Positions 1 to 8,348 are shown, counted from the first letter of the stretch. The stretch is 64,000 bases of DNA from Coprococcus comes ATCC 27758 (GCF_025149785.1 NZ_CP102277.1:1736001-1800000); one strand, 5' to 3'. A program made the numbers and translations. The notes: generated from the letters alone by a model not told the origin.

Positions 1-128
1 TTAATCAATCTTTCTTGTCTGCATTTTGGACAATAAAGGGGATAATTCTCCAAAACAGTGTCCTTCCTAATTTTATTACGGGTTTTGTTCCCACAAACAG
101 GACACAATATCCATTCGCATTTCATCAT
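1..128 (-). CDS. Cysteine-rich KTR-type small protein, 3' end cut by window edge
   Basis: Seen: an ORF on the minus strand starting at 128 (a second ATG at 125), running off the left edge after 42 codons. It has two CxxC pairs (CPVCG near residue 8 and CPKC near residue 35) around a KTR sequence. Known: small cysteine-rich KTR proteins with this zinc-ribbon layout are common passengers next to tet and other resistance genes on Firmicutes mobile elements; their function is unknown. It lies 51 bp downstream of tet(O) on the same strand and could share its transcript. The family assignment is from motif recall. Confidence 0.7.
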   Translation of the reverse strand, partial: MMKCEWILCPVCGNKTRNKIRKDTVLENYPLYCPKCRQERLI

Positions 129-179
129 AATTAGTCTCTAATCCTTTCAAATCTCATTTTATATGACTTTTGCAAGCTG

Positions 180-2099
180 TTAAGCTAACTTGTGGAACAT
201 ATGCCGAACCTTATCTATACGGCTATTCGGGCGGCGGGGTTGGCAAATAAATTTACCAATAGCTGGCTGGTATCCTTTTAACTCTGTCAAGCAGACTCCC
301 TGCCCATTTGTGAAATAAGTTAAATCGTTCCTGTATTCTTGAATACATCTAGCAGGGATTTCTCCTTTCAGAATGACCTCGTCATTCTTTATCTGAGTAC
401 TTACAATATCTGCACAATACCTTGGAGCATCATGATACGCCCGTGAGAGATATTCCTGCGGTGCATAAATTTCAAAGTGGAGATATGGCTCTAATAGTTC
501 TGTCCCTGCTTTTTTTAAAGCCTGCTCCAATACGATAGGGGAAAGCAGCCGAAAGTCTGCGGGGGTACTTACAGGACTATAATACAATCCATATTCAAAA
601 CAGATTTTACAGTCTGTCACTTTCCATCCATACAGCCCCTGCTCGCAGCCATAAAGAACCCCCTCCATAACCGCATTTTGGAACGATTGATTTAAATATC
701 CAAGTGAAACTCTGCTTTCATACTGCACTCCGCTTCCAATAGGGAGCGGCTCTATGGACAACCCGACAGAAGCCCAGAAAGGATTTGGCGGGACTTCTAT
801 GTGGATGGTATATTCTGCTTTTCTAAGCGGTCTTTCCATATATATAACAGTAGGCTCTTTTATTTCTGCCTCCACATGATATTTTTCCTCAAGGATGGCA
901 CAAATGACTTCCATCTGCACTTTCCCCAAAAAAGAAAGTATAATCTCATGCGTTGTAGTATCCACATAATATTTTAAAAGAGGGTCGCCATCTGAAATTT
1001 CTGTAAGTGCCCCAAGCAATATTTCCCGCTGTTCAGATTTCTTTACTGCAATCGTTGTTTGGAGCATAGGGAGAGGATTTTCAATAAATTTTCTCTGCGG
1101 CAACAGTATTCCGTTCCCCAAAATACTGTTTAGCTGCAAAACATCATTTGGTAAAATTACAATATCACCAGAGCAGGCTGTATCGGATGAATATAATTCA
1201 CCGTTTGTCGGAACACACATCTCTGTGATTTTTATTTTCTCTTTTTCAGATATTCTAATAACATCCCTCAAATGCAATGTTCCGCTATATATACGCACAT
1301 AAACAAAACGCCGCCTTTTCTCTGAATATTCAATCTTAAAAACCTGCCCGCATAGTTCAGATTGACCTTCAGGCGTTGATGAATAAAATTTACTGGCAAT
1401 CACTTCTATAAGCTGCCGAATCCCCAGATTGTTTTTAGCGCTTCCGTGATAAACGGGAAATAACGTTCCGTTTTGGAATCTCCTGTTTTCTTCCTGTTCC
1501 AGTTCTGACATTTTAAACGGTTTCCCTGACATATATTTCTCTAATAGTTCATCGTTTCCCATAATTACCGCATCCCACTGTTCCATATCGTCATTGTCCG
1601 TTACATTTATATGGGGATGCTGCCCAACCTTTTGCTTCACTATAATTTCCGAAGAAAGCTTTGCTTTCATTTCTCGATATACCATTGGCAAATCAATCCC
1701 CTCTTGGTCAATTTTATTGATGAAAAAAATTGTCGGAATCTTCATTGTCTGTAGTGCATGAAACAGTATACGGGTCTGTGCCTGTATGCCATCCTTTGCA
1801 GAAACTAATAATACTGCTCCGTCTAATACGGATAAAGAACGGTATACTTCCGCCAAAAAATCCATATGGCCTGGCGTATCTATAATGTTGACTTTTACAT
1901 CCTCCCACTGAAAAGATGTCACTGCTGTCTGGATAGTGATTCCCCTTTGACGCTCCAAATTCATTGTATCTGTCCTTGTTGTGCCTTCATCTACGCTCCC
2001 TAGTTCTGCAATTGCACCACTGGTATACAATAAACTTTCCGTTAATGTTGTCTTTCCTGCGTCAACGTGAGCCAGAATGCCTAAGTTAATTATTTTCAT
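180..2099 (-). CDS. tet(O): Tetracycline resistance ribosomal protection GTPase Tet(O)
   Basis: A 639-residue EF-G-like GTPase that releases tetracycline from the 30S subunit. Seen: G1 motif AHVDAGKTT at the N-terminus, G2 region with RGITIQ, G3 DTPGH, G4 NKID, then EF-G-like domains to a C-terminus ending MFHKLA. Length and sequence match Tet(O) throughout as I recall it; I see no block resembling Tet(32) or Tet(W), so a plain tet(O) is favoured over a mosaic allele. A good Shine-Dalgarno (AGGAGG) precedes the ATG. Upstream lie a consensus promoter, a short leader ORF and terminator-like hairpins, so expression is probably controlled by attenuation as in the tet(M) group. A KTR gene follows and tnpV precedes it, which marks a mobile cassette. 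Confidence 0.97.
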   Translation of the reverse strand: MKIINLGILAHVDAGKTTLTESLLYTSGAIAELGSVDEGTTRTDTMNLERQRGITIQTAVTSFQWEDVKVNIIDTPGHMDFLAEVYRSLSVLDGAVLLVSAKDGIQAQTRILFHALQTMKIPTIFFINKIDQEGIDLPMVYREMKAKLSSEIIVKQKVGQHPHINVTDNDDMEQWDAVIMGNDELLEKYMSGKPFKMSELEQEENRRFQNGTLFPVYHGSAKNNLGIRQLIEVIASKFYSSTPEGQSELCGQVFKIEYSEKRRRFVYVRIYSGTLHLRDVIRISEKEKIKITEMCVPTNGELYSSDTACSGDIVILPNDVLQLNSILGNGILLPQRKFIENPLPMLQTTIAVKKSEQREILLGALTEISDGDPLLKYYVDTTTHEIILSFLGKVQMEVICAILEEKYHVEAEIKEPTVIYMERPLRKAEYTIHIEVPPNPFWASVGLSIEPLPIGSGVQYESRVSLGYLNQSFQNAVMEGVLYGCEQGLYGWKVTDCKICFEYGLYYSPVSTPADFRLLSPIVLEQALKKAGTELLEPYLHFEIYAPQEYLSRAYHDAPRYCADIVSTQIKNDEVILKGEIPARCIQEYRNDLTYFTNGQGVCLTELKGYQPAIGKFICQPRRPNSRIDKVRHMFHKLA

Positions 2100-2197
2100 G
2101 TGATTTTCCTCCTATCAACACCCAAAAAAGGGCATAAAAATACCCAGTGATAAATACTCCTATCACTGGGTAAATAACTCCAATAGCCCCAAAACAC
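2096..2197 (-). CDS. Possible second leader ORF overlapping tet(O) start
   Basis: Seen: a 33-codon GTG-initiated frame whose TGA overlaps the tet(O) ATG (ATGA). Its middle (PSDRSIYHW) resembles the orf12 leader peptide upstream of tet(M) in Tn916 (PSDKSIYHW), and it reads through the attenuator hairpin. No Shine-Dalgarno precedes the GTG, so the reading frame may be conserved without being translated. The comparison with orf12 is from memory. Confidence 0.35.
   Translation of the reverse strand: MFWGYWSYLPSDRSIYHWVFLCPFLGVDRRKIT
2141..2172 (-). terminator. tet(O) leader attenuator hairpin
   Basis: Perfect 12-bp inverted repeat (arms 2141-2152 and 2161-2172, 8-nt loop). On the minus strand it is followed at once by a T-run, the form of an intrinsic terminator, and it sits 42 bp before the tet(O) start codon. 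In Tn916 the equivalent hairpin stops transcription unless ribosomes stall on the leader; the same role is inferred here. Confidence 0.75.
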
Positions 2198-2323
2198 TTA
2201 TATGTTTTCGGGCATATAAAATTACATGATAAAAGTATTCTTAAACTGGGTACAAAAAACTAAGCCCCATATTAAAAGTGAAACGAGACTGCTACTTTTT
2301 GTTCCCACTATCAAATTGACAGT

Positions 2324-2347
2324 TTATTTAAGAATACCTTGCCGCAT
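2324..2347 (-). CDS. 7-codon leader peptide of tet(O) (MRQGILK)
   Basis: An ATG preceded by AAGGAG at 9 nt spacing opens a 7-codon frame ending TAA at 2324. It lies between the tet(O) promoter and the first of two complementary strands (2322-2340 and 2231-2246) that can pair as a long stem. This is the arrangement expected of a translational sensor for attenuation. The peptide itself need have no function. Confidence 0.45.
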   Translation of the reverse strand: MRQGILK

Positions 2348-2379
2348 ATTTATTAACTCCTTGTATAATACTGAATCTA

Positions 2380-2408
2380 ATTATATTCCTTAACCCTTTA
2401 TTTGTCAA
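2380..2408 (-). promoter_or_regulatory. tet(O) promoter
   Basis: Minus-strand TTGACA (2403-2408), 17-bp spacer, TATAAT (2380-2385): perfect sigma-A consensus. It lies about 280 bp upstream of the tet(O) ATG, leaving a long structured leader. Confidence 0.8.
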
Positions 2409-2424
2409 GCTGACAAACTAAAGC

Positions 2425-2452
2425 AGAAAAAGCGGCAGGATTTCCCCCTGCC
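2425..2452 (-). terminator. tnpV terminator
   Basis: GGCAGG (2434-2439) and CCTGCC (2447-2452) form a GC-rich hairpin followed on the minus strand by a T-run. It ends the tnpV transcript just before the tet(O) promoter. Confidence 0.65.
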
Positions 2453-2465
2453 ACTAATCATCTGT

Positions 2466-2840
2466 TTATGCAAAAATAATTTCCTTTTCCACAATCTCCC
2501 TCGCACAAGCCCTTATGTTATTGAGGCATCCTGTCCATTCTAAGGCGTTTTCTGCCTTTAGCTGTTCCGTTATGCCCTGTGCCTGTTTCATACCCTCTAT
2601 GAGCCTTTCAAAGCGTTCCTGTGCCTGTCTGTTGATGTCGGCAAGGTAGGCGTTTAGCCTGCCGCTTGTAAGAAGATTGGTGTATGTAACTTTACGGTAC
2701 TGTTTTAGATAATCTAAATGCCGTTGCCCCCAGATGCCTATTGCCTGTTCTTCTTCGGCGGGTACAGTTAAGCACGGTATCAAATAATCCCCTTGCCTTT
2801 CGTATTTGCCGCCCAGTTCCTCAAATAATGATTTTGCCAT
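2466..2840 (-). CDS. tnpV: TnpV family transposon-encoded protein
   Basis: 124 residues. Seen: IGIWGQRHLDYL and a C-terminal half with QLKAENALEW, both matching the TnpV family as I know it. TnpV is carried by Tn4451-type and related Firmicutes elements; its role is not established and it is not a known recombinase by itself. The start overlaps the 3' end of a damaged upstream reading frame. Its position next to tet(O) suggests the cassette moved with such an element, but no tnpX recombinase is in the window. Confidence 0.85.
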   Translation of the reverse strand: MAKSLFEELGGKYERQGDYLIPCLTVPAEEEQAIGIWGQRHLDYLKQYRKVTYTNLLTSGRLNAYLADINRQAQERFERLIEGMKQAQGITEQLKAENALEWTGCLNNIRACAREIVEKEIIFA

Positions 2841-2946
2841 TGTCTGTTACCTCCACATTCTTTTTTATTTTGAATGTCCGCAAAATCCGTCCTACATCAG
2901 ATGGTTTCCAACCAATATCCAAATGATGCAGGGCAATCAAACGGTC
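2821..2946 (-). pseudogene. 3' fragment of an unrecognised gene upstream of tnpV
   Basis: An open frame of about 41 codons without a start, containing ALHHLDIGWKPSDVGRILR and ending TGA 19 bp inside tnpV. The sequence looks protein-like (an HTH-like stretch). Its 5' end is lost at the junction with a group II intron-like fragment. No family recognised. Confidence 0.35.
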
Positions 2947-3040
2947 CTATAGTGATAGGTAATCCTTTGATGTTATCGCCAGACTTTCCCCCACTTCACA
3001 CCGGACATGAGAGTTTCCCCTCATCCGGCGTTCCATCATC
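2947..3040 (-). ncRNA. Group II intron RNA-like fragment
   Basis: On the minus strand this segment has a long imperfect hairpin (CCGGATGAG with CTCATGTCCGG), then a GGGGGAAAG run and a GATAAC element. These resemble the domain that precedes the maturase ORF in bacterial group II introns, as I recall them. No reverse transcriptase follows, so it would be a scrap. It separates the tet(O)/tnpV block from the truncated toxin gene and may mark a recombination junction. Confidence 0.4.
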
Positions 3041-3081
3041 AGTAACTTCTACTTTTTAACATCGTAACTTACAGTTCCTTA

Positions 3082-3378
3082 TCAAGTGCTTTTATATATC
3101 AGTCGCCTTACTTCCATAACATTCCCGATAACCACATAATATACCACATAATTCCTCACATAAATCCGATAATATGGATACTCTCTCCTTTTTGCAGAAC
3201 GATAAGGTTCAAACGCAAGAGGATTTTCCAGCCTTTTCAATATGGCACTTTCAATATCATCAACCAACCGATGTGCTGCATCTTCATTTTTCAAGACATT
3301 TGTAATGTAATTTACCGTACTTAGCAAATCAGTTTCAAATATTGACAAGCAGCGAAGCTGATAAGATTTATTTTCCAT
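3082..3378 (-). CDS. RelE/ParE-type toxin, copy 1, C-terminus replaced
   Basis: Start chosen at the MENKSYQ methionine, which overlaps the end of the antitoxin by 11 bp and gives 98 residues. Seen: the RelE/ParE layout, with an alpha-helical N-half, then RREYPYYRIYVRNYVVYYVV strands and a final RRLIY strand. Compared with copy 2 (21504-21806), which ends YSARDTDRHL, this copy ends YKST: homology stops at 3093, where the intron/tnpV block begins, so the last seven or so residues are foreign. ParE-type toxins act on gyrase and RelE-type on ribosome-bound mRNA; which applies here is not visible. Confidence 0.75.
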   Translation of the reverse strand: MENKSYQLRCLSIFETDLLSTVNYITNVLKNEDAAHRLVDDIESAILKRLENPLAFEPYRSAKRREYPYYRIYVRNYVVYYVVIGNVMEVRRLIYKST

Positions 3379-4842
3379 GTATTGCACTCCTTGCATTTTT
3401 GAACACGCTTTCGTGAGAAAGTCTTTCATCGGTTCCCGCAGCCTGTCTGTCAGCTTCATCAAGCTTCATTTCGATATTATCAGTGAGGCTTGCATACTCT
3501 TCTAAACTTAAAACAACCATAGCTCCATATCCATTTTTAGTTAAATACACAGGATTTCCACTATTAACAAGAGTCTCTATTTCAGGAAATTTATTTCTGA
3601 GATCAGAAACTGGGCGAATTTGTATCATTTCCACCTCTCCTTTCACTTTTTGCTATCTTTATTTTATCCTAATTTTATCACAATTACAATAAACAGCAAC
3701 ACATTTCTCACAAATTCTACCATCCGCTTATACTTCATACTCATCAGTCATAACTATTTCTCTCAATATAATATTTTGCCGCTTCCTGTAAAGACATCCC
3801 TTTCTTTCTCGCTTTATCTCTCACACTGCTTACAGAGATACTTTTCATTCTACAAAAGGAATTGATTGATTCATATACACTTCCATCCTCCCAAATAAAT
3901 TGCCGATTTTCCGTAATCTTTCTAATATAATCAATTGCCTCATCGTAATCGCTGTCTTTATTCCGAAACCTATAAGAATGCACAGATTGAACATTAATAT
4001 TGTATTTTTCACAGCACTCTTTCAAATTTTTATACTCATCACCTCTATAGTAAAATACATCCGTTTCCAGACTTTGCTTCCTTCTCAGACAATGTCGGAA
4101 AGCTTCTTGGATCGAACAGTTCTTTCGCCACGCTCTATTGCGTACTGCTTTTAATGACACATCAAATTTTGTACAGCATGCCGACAAAGACGAGTATAAA
4201 ACCAACTCCCATTCAAAATAATCCTCCATCTTTTTATTATAGTAATATTCAACCGCCTCTACTTTACCCTTTTTCGTTCTCCACATATAACCATAAACGC
4301 TGCTGACATTTATACCAAGTTTGTGGCAGCAGTCACTCAAATCATGATAAATACTATCCCGGAATACAAATGTTCTGGAATCTATTTTTTGTCCTTCCTG
4401 CTTTTCAATACGATTGATATAAAATTTCAAAGCTTCTTCTCTGGATATTCCGTGCCGTTTTGCGTATGCCGACACATAAGATGCATTGCATCCAAATGCT
4501 CTGCAACATGATGTAAATGTAATATATTCCTGTCCGCAGAAATACATTTTTCGTTTATTATGATAATTCAGATAGCTGGCAAATGCATGCCGCAATAGAA
4601 AATGTTTTTTTCTCGCATATCTTCTGACGCAAACCGATTTAATATTGTAAGCCTCACAACAAGCTGCAAAACTATCATAAGTCACATGGTTATATGTAAA
4701 ACGATTATATTTATAATACTGATAATAATGGCTGAGCGCCTCCTCTTTTGATATTTTATTTTTCTGCATATAAGTACATAGGGATTTATAGTTTATATTG
4801 TAATAATCGCAGCATTCTTTTAAATCTGTCCACCTCACTTTC
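3093..4842. repeat. Direct repeat A, copy 1 (toxin-antitoxin plus repeat-protein unit)
   Basis: The DNA from about 3093 to 4842 matches 21533-23020 in the same orientation, with high identity through the toxin-antitoxin genes. Copy 2 lacks about 250 bp inside the repeat-protein gene and a 12-bp tandem unit in the toxin gene. Homology ends sharply at the intron/tnpV junction on the left and at residue ~64 of the repeat protein on the right. Confidence 0.9.
3368..3628 (-). CDS. Phd/YefM-type antitoxin, copy 1
   Basis: Start chosen at MIQIRPVSD, preceded by AGGAGAGG; 86 residues. Seen: the YefM/Phd pattern (RPVSDLRNKFPEIE, then PVYLTKNGYGAMVVLSLEEY), which folds over the operator and over the toxin. 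It overlaps the toxin by 11 bp, as in a coupled module. It is almost identical to the second copy at 21796-22056. Confidence 0.9.
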   Translation of the reverse strand: MIQIRPVSDLRNKFPEIETLVNSGNPVYLTKNGYGAMVVLSLEEYASLTDNIEMKLDEADRQAAGTDERLSHESVFKNARSAIHGK

Positions 4843-5033
4843 TTAAAATAAAATATACCTAGTTTTTTCAAATTTCTGCAATATGCGATTGCTTCTTCAG
4901 CTGTACACTTGTGGATTCTTTTGTAAGACATAACAGATCCATATCTTACTTCATAGTATTTGCAACACTCACGAATACTCTTCCATTTCTTATTAAATGC
5001 ATAGAAGATATATTTACTGTTATTGATATTCAT
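3744..5033 (-). CDS. Protein of eight tandem HTH-like (NUMOD1-like) repeats, full-length copy
   Basis: 429 residues, function unrecognised. Seen: eight units of about 52-56 residues. Each has an aromatic/Tyr strand, then a (S/D)(L/F/I)xxCC core (ECCKYYEV, ECCDYYNI, ACCEAYNI, SCCRAFGC, DCCHKLGI, ACCTKFDV, ECCEKYNI, and SFCRMKSI in the last), a turn with SV or SL, a basic helix, and S.EEA...Y. This is the layout of small helix-turn-helix modules such as NUMOD1, inferred from pattern only. The double Cys in seven of eight units is striking and is not arranged like a zinc finger. It lies upstream of the toxin-antitoxin pair on the same strand. A 5'-truncated, internally deleted copy lies at 22172-23016. 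Confidence 0.7.
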   Translation of the reverse strand: MNINNSKYIFYAFNKKWKSIRECCKYYEVRYGSVMSYKRIHKCTAEEAIAYCRNLKKLGIFYFKKVRWTDLKECCDYYNINYKSLCTYMQKNKISKEEALSHYYQYYKYNRFTYNHVTYDSFAACCEAYNIKSVCVRRYARKKHFLLRHAFASYLNYHNKRKMYFCGQEYITFTSCCRAFGCNASYVSAYAKRHGISREEALKFYINRIEKQEGQKIDSRTFVFRDSIYHDLSDCCHKLGINVSSVYGYMWRTKKGKVEAVEYYYNKKMEDYFEWELVLYSSLSACCTKFDVSLKAVRNRAWRKNCSIQEAFRHCLRRKQSLETDVFYYRGDEYKNLKECCEKYNINVQSVHSYRFRNKDSDYDEAIDYIRKITENRQFIWEDGSVYESINSFCRMKSISVSSVRDKARKKGMSLQEAAKYYIERNSYD

Positions 5034-5352
5034 AAATTGAAACCTTCTTTTTATTTCAATGTATAAAATACCTGATCTCAGGAAATTGTATAAATGATTT
5101 TGCAGAAACGCAAAATTTAGATTTAACAGTTGAAAAGATAAAAATGAATTGAATTAGAATAAAAAACGGAATAATTATACAAACATAGGGGAACTAACAT
5201 TAAAGGTTACACAATATGCATGAGTATGTATGAGTATGCATTTGGGAAAAAGCATTTGTGACCATTTTTTGACCATGTACTCCAATGTACTCCACAACAC
5301 TACAGTACACTCCATGCCGTTGTCAGAACTTTCAGACAACTTTTCCGACCAT

Positions 5353-5395
5353 AAAAAAATCCCTCAACCACGCGCTTTATCGCGTTTTTGTAGGG
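5353..5395 (-). terminator. Strong intrinsic terminator after a 9-codon ORF
   Basis: On the minus strand CCCTAC..CGCG pairs with CGCG..GAGGG, then a seven-T run. It lies about 10 bp after the stop codon of the 9-codon frame at 5405-5434. Confidence 0.7.
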
Positions 5396-5404
5396 TTAAA
5401 ATTA

Positions 5405-5434
5405 TCAGGCGGTCGGTGTTAGTTCACCAGTCAT
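5405..5434 (-). CDS. 9-codon ORF (MTGELTPTA), possible leader peptide
   Basis: ATG at 5434 preceded by AAGGAG with 8-nt spacing; stop at 5405. The frame is followed at once by a strong terminator, which is the shape of an attenuation leader or of a small peptide gene. No structural gene follows that it would control, so it may be a relic. Function unknown. Confidence 0.3.
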   Translation of the reverse strand: MTGELTPTA

Positions 5435-5711
5435 ATCAAAATCTCCTTATTTTACAAGGGTTTCAGCACTTTCCACTTTTTTTCTACACGGTTTTTACAC
5501 GGTTTTCTAAACTTTCGTACTTTCTTCCCTAATAGCCTTTTGCATATTTATCCGCGTGTTTGTTATAATTATTCTCTTTTTTATCTGTCAGCCTACGAGA
5601 AAACCATCGTATCTTTGCTTCCTCGCAGGCTCAGTTATTTCCATTTGTAACTTCTAGGTATTTTACATTTTTTCTCGTATTTTATCAAATTCTTTATTCA
5701 CAAAATTCTCC

Positions 5712-6143
5712 TCAAACGGATACTGATTGTTTAACCGTTGCCCTCTTATATCCTTTTTTAAATAATTCGTTTACCATTTTTTGGATATATGTCGGTTGTA
5801 ATTGATTTACTTTTATATGCCCTATATAAGATTTACATCTTTCATACTCTCTTATATAGTTTTGTACAGTCCTAGGTTTCACTTTTCCAACCACATATAA
5901 CTCCATCCACTCATCAAACCAATCATTTAACGTTTTTTTGCTAATATCAGTCTGTAAGCCCAGATTATACCGTTCTAATATTTTTTCTCTCTTTTGTTTT
6001 ACTTCTTCTAATCTTTTACTGGATGCATATATAGGTTTGTCATTTCCTTTAATATACACACGTGCTTGATAGGTTCCATTTCTCAGTTGAGTAATTCCTT
6101 TCCCCAACTCTTTCCCATTTAAGGCTTTAGCCATGATACTCAT
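5712..6143 (-). pseudogene. Truncated tyrosine recombinase (integrase N-terminus)
   Basis: 143 codons. Seen: an AP2-like arm-binding segment (GITQLRNGTYQARVYIKG), then a SAM-like core-binding domain (TLNDWFDEWMELY, PRTVQNYIREYE). The usual catalytic domain with R...HxxR...Y is absent: the frame stops after ATVKQSVSV where Tn916-type integrases go on for about 250 residues. It therefore cannot catalyse recombination. It marks a dead integrative element whose other remains are the VirD4 scrap and the XRE regulators to the right. Confidence 0.85.
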
Positions 6144-6202
6144 CCATCCTTTTTCTTCTTTCTAACAGACAGATGACTACCTATTTGCTTACCTGTTCCA
6201 TC

Positions 6203-6448
6203 TTAACAAATTTTTAAATTCTTTTCAAGATAAGCTAAAAATTCAACATCTATCTGATAAGAAAATCTCATTTTATTTTTCGGTTCCCAGAATAACAAAT
6301 AGTCCTTATTATCACTCCCTTCTGTTTGAATATGGCATAAAGCACAAAAATTGGAACCAGGTTTCAATTTTCGCACATAATCCTTTATTATTTTTATGTC
6401 ATACCTTTTTCTGTACACAAATATATTAAGTCGAAACAAATCTAGCAT
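6203..6448 (-). CDS. Hypothetical protein, downstream partner
   Basis: 81 residues, unrecognised. Its ATG follows the TAA of the upstream gene directly (TAAATG), so the two are probably translated together. It contains a CALCHIQ pair of cysteines and FWEPKNKMRFSYQID. It could be the C-terminal part of what is elsewhere one protein. Confidence 0.55.
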   Translation of the reverse strand: MLDLFRLNIFVYRKRYDIKIIKDYVRKLKPGSNFCALCHIQTEGSDNKDYLLFWEPKNKMRFSYQIDVEFLAYLEKNLKIC

Positions 6449-6820
6449 TTATGCATACAAATCAAATATCTCCTGAATACAGTTTTTCATTACTTCATTG
6501 GGCAAATTTCTAACAAACTCTTGCTGCCACTCATTTCTTATTTCGTATTTATCCTGTAACACATATTTATCCATAGAATTTCCACATACTAAATTCTGCT
6601 CAACAATATCCGCAAGTTTCAGTAGCAGATCTTTATACTTCATTTCAAATACAAATTTATATTCTTCAAATCCAAACGCTTCCAGCAAATAAGTAATTCG
6701 CTCAAAATTATATAAATCCATTATTTTTTCATCACAAATTCTCTTTCGGTCTTCCAAACTACACATACCAAGGAATAACAGCCTTTGCTGTTCTGCACAC
6801 TTTTCCATATCTTTCTCCAT
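6449..6820 (-). CDS. Hypothetical acidic helical protein
   Basis: 123 residues, predicted mostly helical from composition, no recognised domain. It is divergent from the XRE gene at 6949 with about 130 bp between them, and forms a pair with the gene at 6203. Possible start sites are MEKDMEK or the second Met four residues on. Confidence 0.6.
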   Translation of the reverse strand: MEKDMEKCAEQQRLLFLGMCSLEDRKRICDEKIMDLYNFERITYLLEAFGFEEYKFVFEMKYKDLLLKLADIVEQNLVCGNSMDKYVLQDKYEIRNEWQQEFVRNLPNEVMKNCIQEIFDLYA

Positions 6821-6948
6821 ATTTGAACTACATTGTATCTAATCTTTGCTCTCTTGTTATGTTTATTATAGTCGAATATTCGGCAATATGTAAGGTAATT
6901 GAAAACCCTATAATTAAATATAGAACACGCATGAAAGAGGTGATACAT

Positions 6949-7155
6949 TTGTTTACCTACGCCCCATTATGGCAGACATTAAAAGATAAGGGGATTTCTC
7001 AATATGAATTAATCAAAACCTACCACATAAGCACTGGAACATTAGATGCTCTTAGGAAAAACAAAAGTGTTACCATGAATACTCTACATGATATTTGTGT
7101 TATTTTAGATTGTCCTATAGAAGCGGTAGTTAAAATTGAAAAAGGTGATAAATAA
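6949..7155 (+). CDS. Cro/C1-type HTH regulator (HTH_26-like)
   Basis: 68 residues. TTG start chosen at 6949 because AGAGGTG lies 6 bp upstream and family members begin MFTYxPLWxTL. Seen: a compact HTH (GISQYELIKTYHISTGTLDALRKNKSVT, then NTLHDICVILDC). Such single-domain regulators are typical of Tn916-like and other integrative elements. It is followed by a terminator. It is divergent from 6449-6820, which it may control. Confidence 0.85.
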   Translation: MFTYAPLWQTLKDKGISQYELIKTYHISTGTLDALRKNKSVTMNTLHDICVILDCPIEAVVKIEKGDK

Positions 7156-7199
7156 ACAGCTGGTTGCAAAATTTTTTTATTGCAAGTCAGCTGTTTTTT
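7155..7199 (+). terminator. Terminator of the XRE gene
   Basis: AACAGCTG..TTGCAA pairs with TTGCAA..CAGCTG, followed by TTTTTT on the plus strand, immediately after the stop codon. Confidence 0.75.
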
Positions 7200-7327
7200 C
7201 AATTATCATATAAAGTTTTGCCAAACAGTTTTCGATTTACATTTAGTTTTCATGAATCATAATTTCTCACAGTATCCGAATAATCTGTTCATATATCAGT
7301 ATTTCTCTCGGTCCAATATTCTTATTA

Positions 7328-7429
7328 TCATGATAATGACCAAAGAACCACTTTCATCTGTGCAATGTTCTGGATGATGATACTGCAGGAAATCCCTCTG
7401 GAACGCATGGTTGCCAGAATCTTGTCATT
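7328..7429 (-). pseudogene. VirD4/TraG coupling protein scrap
   Basis: A 33-codon open stretch, stop at 7328, contains DKILATMRSRGISCSIIIQ and NIAQMK. This matches the conserved C-terminal motif of conjugative coupling proteins (DKLLATMRSREISVSIILQNLAQLK as I recall). There is no start and nothing else of the roughly 600-residue ATPase. It overlaps the end of the next XRE gene. It shows that a conjugative element once occupied this site. Confidence 0.75.
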
Positions 7430-7886
7430 TAGTTTCCAATCCACTCAAATAGAATTGATATAACAAATACACCAGAGAAAATATACCAATTAACAAATAC
7501 GCCACATTTTCTTTTAAAGATACTAGATACGATGAAAATACAACAAAGCCAATAACCTTGATTACCGCTTTAATTTTTCGATTTTCAATCTTATCAATTT
7601 TACAACAGATAAAACGTACTCCAATAACCATAGGAGAAAATAAGATTGCAATCAAAATTAATATAATATTTTGCTTATTAAAAATAAGCTTTGATAACTG
7701 TTTTTTCTCATTATCCTTGATGTCCAAATACTGGTATAGCAATATAAGAGAGGCTTGGTCAGGAACACTTTTTCCCAATTCCCATTTCGAAATTGTCTGT
7801 CGCGTAACAAAGACAACATCAGCCAGTTGTTGTTGGGTTAAGCCCTTTTCAATTCTGGCTGATTTAATCAAATCTGATATTTCCAT
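7425..7886 (-). CDS. XRE regulator with membrane C-terminus
   Basis: 153 residues. Seen: a classical XRE domain (LIKSARIEKGLTQQQLADVV, then VTRQTISKWELGKSVPD), a linker, and two or three hydrophobic segments in the C-terminal half. Membrane-linked XRE proteins are common in Firmicutes and usually control neighbouring transport or stress genes. It follows the small membrane protein at 7903-8184 by 16 bp, so the pair is likely one transcript. Confidence 0.85.
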   Translation of the reverse strand: MEISDLIKSARIEKGLTQQQLADVVFVTRQTISKWELGKSVPDQASLILLYQYLDIKDNEKKQLSKLIFNKQNIILILIAILFSPMVIGVRFICCKIDKIENRKIKAVIKVIGFVVFSSYLVSLKENVAYLLIGIFSLVYLLYQFYLSGLETK

Positions 7887-7902
7887 AGTTGTACTCCATT
7901 TA

Positions 7903-8184
7903 TTATCTGTTTTTAATAGTGTCGCATAATGTTATTGCTAAACAAGCAACTATTACAAGAAAACTCATCTGATGTTTAATAACAACGCAAAATAGGCTAA
8001 TTGCCAATAACATACCGATAAAAGCAATCATACTATACTTGTATATCCTAGGATGTTTTTGGGATAATGCATTCGATATTTTTACAATTACTGCTATCAT
8101 AGGAATAATTAATACCCCCATAACACCAAATAAAATTCCAGTTGCAACAACACTCATTTTGTTTTTCTTTAATTCCTTCAACAT
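7903..8184 (-). CDS. Small membrane protein
   Basis: 93 residues with three hydrophobic segments (about residues 10-35, 48-67, 70-88). AGGAGG lies close upstream. No family recognised. It sits upstream of the membrane-linked XRE gene and may act with it as a pair. Confidence 0.7.
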   Translation of the reverse strand: MLKELKKNKMSVVATGILFGVMGVLIIPMIAVIVKISNALSQKHPRIYKYSMIAFIGMLLAISLFCVVIKHQMSFLVIVACLAITLCDTIKNR

Positions 8185-8348
8185 AAAAAGAACCTCCTTT
8201 GTTTTTGATACTTTGATATTAAAAAAGAATTCTTTTTATGTCACGCAACGCTTGTGAAAACAGGCGCAACGGTAACGATTTTCATTCTGGTCATCGAAAG
8301 CAAAATTCCGATTTTTCGTTCTCTGCGACTTCCCAATAAACGGGAATT

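Larger units (their letters stand above)
5034..5711. other. Intergenic stretch with a 9-codon ORF and a terminator
   Basis: About 680 bp without a normal gene. It holds AT-rich DNA (5034-5200), a run of short direct repeats of the form GTACTCCA around 5277-5312, and on the minus strand a 9-codon frame with a strong terminator. At 5592-5630 there is an imperfect hairpin (AGCCTACGAG with CTCGCAGGCT). It looks like the decayed end of an integrative element beyond the truncated integrase. Confidence 0.5.

Noticed and set aside
1-3040. A complete tet(O) transposon
   Set aside because: No recombinase gene and no matching ends in the window; only cargo and scraps are visible.
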